This document shows, in pieces, positions 1 to 5,043 of a stretch of DNA of 5,043 nucleotides. How positions within the stretch are numbered: the stretch's first letter is position 1; the number at the start of each line of letters is the position of its first letter. The notes under the pieces are model-generated. The model was not told where the DNA came from. It saw nothing but the letters and a program-made list of their open reading frames with translations, and did not search any database. The DNA comes from Nitrososphaeraceae archaeon (GTDB taxonomy: Archaea > Thermoproteota > Nitrososphaeria > Nitrososphaerales > Nitrosopumilaceae): contig JAICHE010000103.1 in assembly GCA_025922755.1 (NCBI GenBank), positions 1 to 5,043 of the forward strand, read 5' to 3'. Position numbers and translations under genes: made by a program.

Positions 1-113
1 GGTTCTGGTTCAGGTGTTGGTTCTGGTTCAGGTGTTGGTTCTGGTTCAGGTGTTGGTTCTGGTTCAGGTGTTGGTTCTGGTTCAGGTGTTGGTTCTGGTT
101 CAGGTGTTGGTTC
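1..113. repeat. 18-bp perfect tandem repeat inside ftsY
   Basis: The plus-strand unit GGTTCTGGTTCAGGTGTT occurs six times without a mismatch (1-18, 19-36, 37-54, 55-72, 73-90, 91-108). A 5-base partial copy follows at 109-113, and the array continues past the left edge. The unit is a multiple of three and in frame with ftsY, where it encodes Pro-Thr-Pro-Glu-Pro-Glu, so gain or loss of a copy keeps the frame. Complete identity between copies, including third codon positions, indicates recent expansion by slippage or recombination, or ongoing homogenisation. The total copy number cannot be seen here. Confidence 0.97.
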
Positions 114-1040
114 AATTTTTAAGTCTACATCTTCCAAGGAACCAAAAACAGTCTCTAAGAAAGTCTCTTTGTCAAAGGCCTTAAGATCTGGATATTCTTG
201 TCCAACTCCGACATAAAGAACAGGTGTAGAAGTTATCTTTACTACTGAAAGAGCCGCACCTCCTCGAGCATCTGCATCACTTTTTGTTAAAATAGAACCA
301 TCAAATTCAACATGATCATAGAATTCTTTGGCTTGATTTACAGTATCATTTCCTGCTAGAGAATCTCCCACAAAAATTTTGAAATCAGGTTTGACAACTT
401 TAGTGATTTTACTAATTTGCTCCATCAGGTTTTTACTTGTCTGCATTCTTCCCGCAGTATCAATCAGAACACAATCCACTTTGTGAGACTTTGCGTATAA
501 AACAGCATCACGTGCTACTGCTGCAGGATCTGAATTGTAATTTTGAGCTACAAGTTTTAAGTTCAGTCGATTTGTATGCTCTCTTAACTGTTCAATTGCA
601 CCTGCTCTAAAAGTATCTGCAGCTGCAATCACCACAGAGTATTTCTTTTGTTGAAGCATGTAAGCCAATTTTGCCAATGATGTAGTTTTGCCAGTTCCAT
701 TGATTCCAACAAATAAGATCAAAAATGGTTGTCCAGTTTTCTTTTTTTCATTAATTTTTTCAAAAATGTCTACTTTACCTGCAGAATCAAATAATGAAGA
801 GATCGTAGAGATAAGACTATCTTTTACAAATTTTTCTATCTCGTTTTTGTTTACTTTTGTTCCTATTAATTTAGATTTTAATTCAGATTTGATTTGATCA
901 ATTACTTCACTTGCAACATCAGATTCATGAAGTGAGATTTCTAACTCAAATAAAATTTCATCAATGTCCTTTTCATTAAGCTCTTTTTCACTTAGGCTCT
1001 TTGCAGCACTTGAAAACGCATTTCGGATTTTATCAAACAT
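1..1040 (-). CDS. ftsY: Signal recognition particle receptor FtsY, with C-terminal PTPEPE-repeat tail (3' end outside window)
   Basis: SRP receptor GTPase that docks SRP-ribosome complexes at the cytoplasmic membrane and delivers nascent membrane and secreted proteins to the Sec translocon. 346 codons are visible and no stop is reached. Residues 1-95 resemble the helical N domain (MFDKIRNAF start). The G domain carries the P-loop GINGTGKTT (112-120, Lys118), DTFRAGA (142-148), DTAGR (194-198), TKSDAD (252-257) and GVGQ (278-281), so all SRP-GTPase motifs are intact. The insertion-box motif DTFRAGA and the lack of an M domain separate FtsY from SRP54/Ffh. The conserved core ends near residue 309, where FtsY proteins usually stop. 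Here the frame continues as six perfect PTPEPE units (311-346) and leaves the window. The ATG at 1038-1040 lies 8 bp after the prefoldin stop, with no clear Shine-Dalgarno sequence, suggesting co-transcription and perhaps translational coupling. Function is certain; the length and role of the tail are unknown. Confidence 0.95.
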   Translation of the reverse strand, partial: MFDKIRNAFSSAAKSLSEKELNEKDIDEILFELEISLHESDVASEVIDQIKSELKSKLIGTKVNKNEIEKFVKDSLISTISSLFDSAGKVDIFEKINEKKKTGQPFLILFVGINGTGKTTSLAKLAYMLQQKKYSVVIAAADTFRAGAIEQLREHTNRLNLKLVAQNYNSDPAAVARDAVLYAKSHKVDCVLIDTAGRMQTSKNLMEQISKITKVVKPDFKIFVGDSLAGNDTVNQAKEFYDHVEFDGSILTKSDADARGGAALSVVKITSTPVLYVGVGQEYPDLKAFDKETFLETVFGSLEDVDLKIEPTPEPEPTPEPEPTPEPEPTPEPEPTPEPEPTPEPE

Positions 1041-1048
1041 GTTTTATC

Positions 1049-1468
1049 TTATTGGCTTTGAGAGTCTGTTTGTATTAATTGATTAATTTGATTTTTTCCT
1101 TGTTCTAGCTGAACTGCTGCATCGTGTTTTTTTGCAGCAGTGTCTTGAATGGCAACTTCAATTTCTTTTATTCTTGCTTCAAGATAGTTAATTGCTGATT
1201 CTGAATCTTTTTCTAATGAAATACCTGCGCCAATATTTAACACGATTTTATCTTTTGAGGAAATTTTTGTCTTTACAAAAGTTCCCATACCAACTGGAAC
1301 TAGTGCATCATTATCTGGTTTTTGGCTGAGTGATTTGATTGATTCTATGGCGGCTGTTGCTTCTCGCAATACACCATAAAGAGTTCCCTCTCTTTGAGAC
1401 AGATCTGCAAAATAGTTTTCAAGCATCTGCATTTGTTGCATTAATTGTTGGGCTCTTTCTTCACTCAT
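1049..1468 (-). CDS. pfdA: Prefoldin alpha subunit (GimC alpha)
   Basis: Alpha subunit of the archaeal prefoldin hexamer (two alpha, four beta), a cytosolic ATP-independent holdase that captures unfolded nascent chains and passes them to the thermosome. The 139-residue length is typical. Residues 1-50 and 88-135 are charged, Gln-rich helices that would form the antiparallel coiled-coil tentacle. Between them lie the two conserved beta-hairpin segments of the family, LVPVGMGTFVK (57-67) and VLNIGAGISLEK (76-87), which build the central barrel. The beta subunit is not in the window and is expected elsewhere. The ATG at 1466-1468 is supported by a TATA-like box 25-32 bp upstream. The gene is followed after 8 bp by ftsY on the same strand, so a bicistronic unit linking nascent-chain chaperoning and membrane targeting is likely. 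The family call is firm; the symbol follows common archaeal usage. Confidence 0.93.
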   Translation of the reverse strand: MSEERAQQLMQQMQMLENYFADLSQREGTLYGVLREATAAIESIKSLSQKPDNDALVPVGMGTFVKTKISSKDKIVLNIGAGISLEKDSESAINYLEARIKEIEVAIQDTAAKKHDAAVQLEQGKNQINQLIQTDSQSQ

Positions 1469-1492
1469 TTACAACAAATCATTTTCTGATGG

Positions 1493-1500
1493 TTATAAAT
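1493..1500 (-). promoter_or_regulatory. TATA box (BoxA) for pfdA-ftsY, probable leaderless transcript
   Basis: On the minus strand this reads ATTTATAA, a good archaeal TATA element. Its centre is about 28 bp upstream of the pfdA ATG, the usual distance from an archaeal TATA box to the transcription start. Transcription would therefore begin at or within a few bases of the start codon. No Shine-Dalgarno sequence precedes the ATG, which agrees. No clear purine-rich BRE was seen upstream. Confidence 0.6.
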
Positions 1501-1508
1501 GGATTCAT

Positions 1509-1531
1509 AAAATGAAAATGAAAAAAATAAA
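1509..1531 (-). terminator. Oligo-T termination region after the superoxide dismutase gene
   Basis: The minus-strand RNA reads through several U runs starting about 10 bases after the sod stop codon (TTTATTTTTTTC, then two TTTT runs). There is no GC hairpin. Archaeal RNA polymerase terminates at such U-rich stretches, so this probably ends the sod transcript. It sits directly upstream of the pfdA TATA box, fitting two adjacent transcription units rather than one. Confidence 0.5.
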
Positions 1532-1540
1532 GAATGAACT

Positions 1541-2161
1541 TTATTTTGCTTTTGAGAATCTATTTTCTACTTCATCCCAGTTGACTACATTCCACCAAGA
1601 TGCAATATAGTCGGGTCTCTTATTTTGATATTTCAGATAGTATGCATGCTCCCAAACATCCAATCCCAAGAGAGGTACTAATCCTTCGGTTCTTGGGCTG
1701 GTTTGATTTGGCATTGCTTTGTACTCTACCTTTCCTGAGGAAGGATTGAATACTAACCATCCCCAACCACTTCCTTGAATTACTGCTGAAGTAGATGAAA
1801 ATTTCTCTTTGAAGTCAGAGAAGCTTCCAAATGAATCATTAATTGCATCTGCAATTGATCCTCCTGGTTCTCCTCCTCCATTTGCCTTCATGTTGTTCCA
1901 AAATAGCCTATGGTTATCATAACCACCACCGTTGAAATTGATTGCACCCCGTTGAGCCTCTGGAACTTGGCTGAGATCAGATAAAATATCTAAGATATCC
2001 TTATCTTGAATTTCCTGAGGACAAGCTTCTAAAGCTGCATTCAGTTTATCGGTGTATGCTTGATGATGTTTTGTGTGATGAATCTCCATTGTTCTAGCGT
2101 CAATGTGAGGTTCTAATGCATCATAAGCATATGGCATTTCAGGAAGAGTGTATTTTCCCAT
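1541..2161 (-). CDS. sod: Superoxide dismutase, Fe/Mn family, probably Mn-type
   Basis: Cytosolic enzyme (no signal peptide) that dismutates superoxide to oxygen and hydrogen peroxide. Its 206 residues are the usual family length. The four metal ligands are all present: His28 in MEIHHTKHH, His84 in DNHRLFW, and Asp168 and His172 in DVWEHAYY. The second-shell residues His32 and Tyr36 are also in place, as is the GSGWGWLV strand (130-137). Metal preference in this family correlates with where the active-site glutamine comes from. The FeSOD glutamine position (four before the second ligand) is Gly80 here, while Gln153 in PNQTSP matches the MnSOD glutamine, so Mn use is favoured though cambialistic activity is possible. 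The ATG at 2159-2161 gives the standard N-terminus (GKYTLPEMPYAYDALEP). The gene is divergent from the protease and separated from pfdA by 72 bp with a T-rich stretch, so it is probably monocistronic. Confidence 0.95.
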   Translation of the reverse strand: MGKYTLPEMPYAYDALEPHIDARTMEIHHTKHHQAYTDKLNAALEACPQEIQDKDILDILSDLSQVPEAQRGAINFNGGGYDNHRLFWNNMKANGGGEPGGSIADAINDSFGSFSDFKEKFSSTSAVIQGSGWGWLVFNPSSGKVEYKAMPNQTSPRTEGLVPLLGLDVWEHAYYLKYQNKRPDYIASWWNVVNWDEVENRFSKAK

Positions 2162-2240
2162 ATATCCAAAACATGTGTTATTCCATTTATTGCTTTACTA
2201 GACAATTAGTTTTTACCTGCTTAAAAATACTAAAAAATTT
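2162..2240. promoter_or_regulatory. Divergent promoter region between sod and the S8 protease gene
   Basis: This 79-bp AT-rich gap must hold the promoters of both genes. For sod (minus strand) there is a weak AATAAAT 24-30 bp upstream of the ATG (2185-2191), and alternatively TTTTTAAG around 2220-2227, which would leave a leader of about 30 nt. For the protease (plus strand) TTTTTA at 2210-2215 lies 26-31 bp upstream of the GTG and would allow a leaderless transcript. None is a strong consensus match. I found no convincing operator palindrome. Confidence 0.4.
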
Positions 2241-4283
2241 GTGAAATTAAAAATTGTTTTTTTGTCATTAATCTTATTTTCAACTTCAATGATATTTTGG
2301 ACCTTATTTGAGGCTGAAGAAAATTTTAATCTGTATTTAGACAACAGTGTCCCTTTTGTGGGTTCTGATATTCCAAGATTAGATGGGATAGATGGTGTAG
2401 GTGTAAAAATTGCAGTAATTGATACAGGTGTTGATTTCAATCATCCAGATTTACTTGGTTGGGGACCTGATGGAAAGGTTGTTGGGGGGTATAATTTTGT
2501 GCAAGAAGGGGAATTGCCCATGGATAATAATGGTCATGGAACTCAGGTTGCAGGAGTGATAGCAGCTGAGGGGATTGTAAAAGGAGTTGCACCCAAGGCA
2601 AAAATTTTAGCTTACAAAGTTTCTGAAGATGGGGATGCAGTATCATCAGATTTGATCATTAAAGCAATTGAAAAAGCAATAGAAGATGGTGCAAATATAA
2701 TCAACATTAGCCTTGGCGTAAATAAAACAAATGTAGAGATAGATGACGCAGTTACAAAAGCACTAGATAAAGAAATTTTTGTTGTAACTGCAGCTGGAAA
2801 TGATGGCCCTGGGTTAGGAACAATAGGAAGTCCCGGAAAAAACTTTGGTTCAGTTACAGTTGGTGCAACCTATAACAATTTGACTTCCAGTTTGGTTGCA
2901 ACGCTTCAAGTTAACGGAAAAGATTACACTGTTATTCCAATGGTTGGATCCACAAAACTTCAAGAACCAATTCAAGGAAATATTATTTTTGGAGGATATG
3001 GAAAAGAAAAAGATCTTGTTGGAGTAAATGTGACTGACTCAATCCTTTTGGTTGAAAGGGGAAGCGATGTAGAAGGGGAGTTGTTGTATTTTTCCATCAA
3101 AGAAGGAAATTCTGCAAATGCAGGAGCAAAAGCATTGATTGTTTATAATAATGAACCAGGGATTTTTCTTGGGGAATTAACTCACGAATTCGTAGAACCA
3201 GGATACCAACCAAGAATTCCAGTTGTTTCTATAGACAGAGAGGATGGTTTAGAAATTAAAAAAATCATTCAGCAAGAACATGTTGCTAATCTTAATTTGT
3301 TTTTTAACCCAGATTTTGTTGTCCATTTTAGTTCCAGAGGTCCCGTATCTCCTTTTTACATTAAACCCGACATTGTAGCTCCAGGGGCATACATCAATAC
3401 CACTCAACATAATGGAGGTTATAATTTCACTAGCGGGACAAGCTATGCCGCACCTCATGTAAGTGGAGCTGCTGCTTTGTTAATTGAAAAAATTCCTGGA
3501 ATTCACCATCATGAAATCAAATCGCTCTTACTAACGACCGTGGAACCTGTTTCTGATGCCTATGGGCAGAAGTTTTCTCTAAATGATGCAGGGGCTGGAA
3601 GACTAAACATTGCAAGGGCATACGAGGCAACTTTGATAATTCAACCTCCACATTTTGTCATGAATTTGTCCTCAGATGAATCCACGGGAGAGCAAATTTT
3701 TGAATTAAAATCTTTAAAGGATTCATTGGAAAATATCGAGGTTTCTTTTGAGGGACCAGAAATCATCCAGTTTACAAGTTTTCTTGAAGGGAATAATTTG
3801 AAAATTAGAATGACTGCCCTTGAAGAAGAATTTGGAGATTATGAAGGAAGAATCATCGTAAATCAGGATAAAGACAGATATGTAATTCCATTTTTGCTGC
3901 ATTATACAGAAGCATCAATTGTAACATCTCAACAAGATGGGAAATTAAATTTTGAGATTAACCATCCAGAAGACTGGAACTTTGCAAAAATTTCAGCGAT
4001 AAACAGCAAAGATGGTTCAATAGAACAGACATCTACTAACCCAGGTAAATTAACAGCCATAGATGTTTACCAGAATGGAGTATATTGGATTCAAGCAGAC
4101 ATACGAGTAGGAGAAGAATCATTTGAGGCATATAATGTAATTGAAGTTGATTCAGTGTCACCAGGAACAACCAAACCATTTGATTGGTTTAATCTTCCTC
4201 AAAAACAAATTGGGGTAATTGCAGTCATCGTAGTTATAATTGGATTAGTTGGGTTGAAAATTTCAAGAACTAAACAAGTTTAG
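2241..4283 (+). CDS. Membrane-anchored subtilisin-family (S8) serine protease with PA-like insert
   Basis: Predicted extracytoplasmic endopeptidase of 680 residues. The N-terminus has Lys residues then a hydrophobic stretch (5-23), either a cleaved signal peptide or an anchor. The catalytic triad is complete: Asp61 (VIDTGVD), His99 (NGHGT) and Ser401 (SGTSYAAP), with oxyanion Asn187 (AAGNDGPG). About 160 residues between Asn187 and the final catalytic block include a PA-like domain (roughly 225-345). Two beta-rich modules without assigned family follow (about 465-560 and 560-640), then a membrane helix (657-673) and a short basic tail. This predicts a surface protease tethered at the C-terminus. 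Seven N-X-S/T sequons (for example N213, N263, N386, N395, N475) fit an exported glycoprotein. The GTG start at 2241 is the only start codon in the open frame after an in-frame TAG at 2199 that keeps the whole signal; the next Met (17) would destroy it. No I9-type propeptide is present. Substrate is unknown; surface-protein turnover or peptide scavenging are guesses. Confidence 0.92.
   Translation: MKLKIVFLSLILFSTSMIFWTLFEAEENFNLYLDNSVPFVGSDIPRLDGIDGVGVKIAVIDTGVDFNHPDLLGWGPDGKVVGGYNFVQEGELPMDNNGHGTQVAGVIAAEGIVKGVAPKAKILAYKVSEDGDAVSSDLIIKAIEKAIEDGANIINISLGVNKTNVEIDDAVTKALDKEIFVVTAAGNDGPGLGTIGSPGKNFGSVTVGATYNNLTSSLVATLQVNGKDYTVIPMVGSTKLQEPIQGNIIFGGYGKEKDLVGVNVTDSILLVERGSDVEGELLYFSIKEGNSANAGAKALIVYNNEPGIFLGELTHEFVEPGYQPRIPVVSIDREDGLEIKKIIQQEHVANLNLFFNPDFVVHFSSRGPVSPFYIKPDIVAPGAYINTTQHNGGYNFTSGTSYAAPHVSGAAALLIEKIPGIHHHEIKSLLLTTVEPVSDAYGQKFSLNDAGAGRLNIARAYEATLIIQPPHFVMNLSSDESTGEQIFELKSLKDSLENIEVSFEGPEIIQFTSFLEGNNLKIRMTALEEEFGDYEGRIIVNQDKDRYVIPFLLHYTEASIVTSQQDGKLNFEINHPEDWNFAKISAINSKDGSIEQTSTNPGKLTAIDVYQNGVYWIQADIRVGEESFEAYNVIEVDSVSPGTTKPFDWFNLPQKQIGVIAVIVVIIGLVGLKISRTKQV
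4270..4283. other. 14-bp convergent gene overlap forming an inverted repeat of two stop codons
   Basis: The sequence CTAAACAAGTTTAG has 6-bp inverted arms (CTAAAC and GTTTAG) around a central AA. The overlap spans exactly these 14 bases: its right end is the protease stop TAG, and its left end, read on the minus strand, is the PEPCK stop TAG. Both proteins therefore end in Val from the same GTTTAG. There is no intergenic spacer, so each transcript must terminate inside the other gene or run antisense to it. Confidence 0.85.
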
Positions 4284-5043
4284 GTCCAGCACTTTTTATT
4301 TCTGTTGACACTCCATCGAATTTCTCAAAATTTTCAATGAACATTTTGGCCAAGCTCTTTGCAGATTTTTCATAAGCATCTTTGTCTGTCCAAGTGTTTT
4401 TTGGATCTAAGATTTCTGGAGGAACATCATCTACTTTGGTTGGAATATCTAGATTAAACAATTCGTCATGTCGGTATTCAACTTTGTCAAGTTCTCCAGT
4501 TAATGCAGCTGTAACCATCGCCCTGCTGTATTTTATTTTGATTCTAGTTCCTATTCCATATGGACCACCTGACCAGCCAGTATTAATCAAGTAAACAGTA
4601 GTATTGTGCTGATTGATTTTTTCACCTAACAATTTGGCATAAACAGATGCAGGTCTAGGCATGAATGGGGCTCCAAAACACTCAGAAAATACGGATTTAG
4701 GCTCCTTAATACCGCGTTCAGTTCCCGCCAATTTGCTTGTGTATCCTGACATGAAATGATACATTGCGCCTTCTTTTGTCAATCTAGATACTGGAGGCAA
4801 TACACCCATTGCATCGGCTGTAAGAAAAACAATTACTTTGGGATGGCCACCGACACTAGGAATAACTGCACCAGGAATGTAATCCAGAGGATATGCCACA
4901 CGAGTGTTTTCAGTCAGAGTATTATCATCATAATCTGGATGACCGTCATTTAGAACAACATTTTCTAAAACAGCACCTGGTTTAATTGCATTCCAAATTT
5001 CAGGTTCTGCTTCTTTACTCAGATTGATACATTTTGCATAGCA
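4270..5043 (-). CDS. pckA: Phosphoenolpyruvate carboxykinase (ATP), C-terminal half (5' end outside window)
   Basis: Cytosolic enzyme that converts oxaloacetate and ATP to phosphoenolpyruvate, CO2 and ADP, the entry step of gluconeogenesis. In an autotroph it would feed sugar synthesis from TCA-type intermediates. The last 257 residues are visible, about half of the usual 530-540. They start inside the conserved segment CYAK and run LSKEAEPEIWNAI, ENTRVAYPLDYI (the Arg matches substrate-binding Arg333 of the E. coli enzyme), FLTADAMGVLPPVSRL, GYTSKLAGTERG, FGAPFMPR, NTGWSGGPYGIGTRI, ILDPKNTW and AGPKL. These identify the ATP-type family, not the GTP type. The ATP P-loop lies upstream, outside the window. 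The frame is open without a stop to the right edge; the GTG at 4897-4899 and later ATGs are internal, not starts. The stop (TAG, 4270-4272) lies inside the 3' end of the convergent protease gene. No truncation or frameshift is seen. Confidence 0.95.
   Translation of the reverse strand, partial: CYAKCINLSKEAEPEIWNAIKPGAVLENVVLNDGHPDYDDNTLTENTRVAYPLDYIPGAVIPSVGGHPKVIVFLTADAMGVLPPVSRLTKEGAMYHFMSGYTSKLAGTERGIKEPKSVFSECFGAPFMPRPASVYAKLLGEKINQHNTTVYLINTGWSGGPYGIGTRIKIKYSRAMVTAALTGELDKVEYRHDELFNLDIPTKVDDVPPEILDPKNTWTDKDAYEKSAKSLAKMFIENFEKFDGVSTEIKSAGPKLV
4293..4301 (+). terminator. Possible oligo-T terminator of the S8 protease transcript
   Basis: TTTTTATTT begins 10 bases after the protease stop codon on the plus strand and is the first strong T-rich stretch downstream of it. 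This matches hairpin-independent archaeal termination. It lies within the PEPCK coding region on the opposite strand, so its sequence is also constrained by codons (Lys-rich in that frame), and the match could be incidental. Confidence 0.35.

Noticed and set aside
1..113. CRISPR-like or intergenic satellite repeat
   Set aside because: The copies are directly adjacent with no spacers, and the unit is in frame with an intact coding sequence, so this is a coding tandem repeat.
1..222. Plus-strand open frame encoding Gly-Ser-Gly-Ser-Gly-Val repeats
   Set aside because: It is the antisense of the FtsY tail repeat, open only because the 18-bp unit lacks stops in that frame. It ends soon after the array and has no visible start or family match.
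688..897. 69-codon plus-strand ORF opposite ftsY
   Set aside because: Lies entirely antisense to the conserved FtsY G domain and N domain; low-complexity composition and no promoter.
1041..1048. Shine-Dalgarno site before ftsY
   Set aside because: The spacer and the preceding bases have no GGAGG-like purine block; only AT-rich sequence is seen.
2213..2646. Two minus-strand ORFs opposite the protease N-terminus (2213-2440 and 2437-2646)
   Set aside because: Both are shadows of the S8 catalytic domain coding sequence, with no recognisable protein features.
3249..3458. Minus-strand ORF inside the protease gene
   Set aside because: Antisense to the conserved block around catalytic Ser401; no independent evidence.
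4270..4899. A separate 209-residue PEPCK-like gene starting at the GTG at 4899
   Set aside because: The same frame continues upstream without a stop to the window edge and encodes conserved PEPCK sequence (CYAK, ENTR), so the GTG is an internal valine of a longer gene.
4382..4953. Plus-strand ORFs opposite PEPCK (4382-4594 and 4756-4953)
   Set aside because: Antisense to strongly conserved PEPCK segments; no promoter or domain support.

Overview
The window looks like a piece of an AT-rich archaeal chromosome. It is most like a marine ammonia-oxidising member of the Nitrososphaerota (Thaumarchaeota, Nitrosopumilus-like). The pointers are an archaeal prefoldin alpha subunit directly upstream of the SRP receptor ftsY, a TATA box placed so that the start codon would sit at the transcription start (leaderless mRNA), oligo-T stretches in place of hairpin terminators, and the combination of ATP-type PEP carboxykinase with a Mn/Fe superoxide dismutase. 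The lineage call is inference from gene content and style; no rRNA is present.

Layout, left to right. Positions 1-1040 (minus) hold ftsY, open at the left edge. Its complete GTPase core is followed by a C-terminal tail of perfect PTPEPE repeats that runs out of the window. Eight bases upstream of it lies the prefoldin alpha gene (1049-1468, minus), and the two probably form one transcription unit with a TATA box near 1493-1500. A 72-bp gap with T-rich (minus-strand) sequence separates this unit from a superoxide dismutase gene (1541-2161, minus). A 79-bp divergent intergenic region (2162-2240) then separates sod from a large subtilisin-family protease (2241-4283, plus). The protease has an N-terminal signal or anchor segment, an inserted PA-like domain and a C-terminal membrane anchor. 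It converges on, and overlaps by 14 bp, the 3' end of an ATP-dependent PEP carboxykinase gene (4270-5043, minus), which is cut by the right edge. The region is densely coding and has no gene-free stretch over 300 bp.

Functionally these are mostly housekeeping genes: co-translational membrane targeting (FtsY), chaperone transfer of nascent proteins (prefoldin), oxidative defence (SOD), cell-surface proteolysis (the S8 protease) and gluconeogenesis (PEPCK). I see no mobile element, CRISPR array, RNA gene or defence system. The most unusual element is the repeat-encoded acidic, proline-rich tail on FtsY. Second are the missing propeptide in the protease and the palindromic stop-codon overlap between the two convergent genes.
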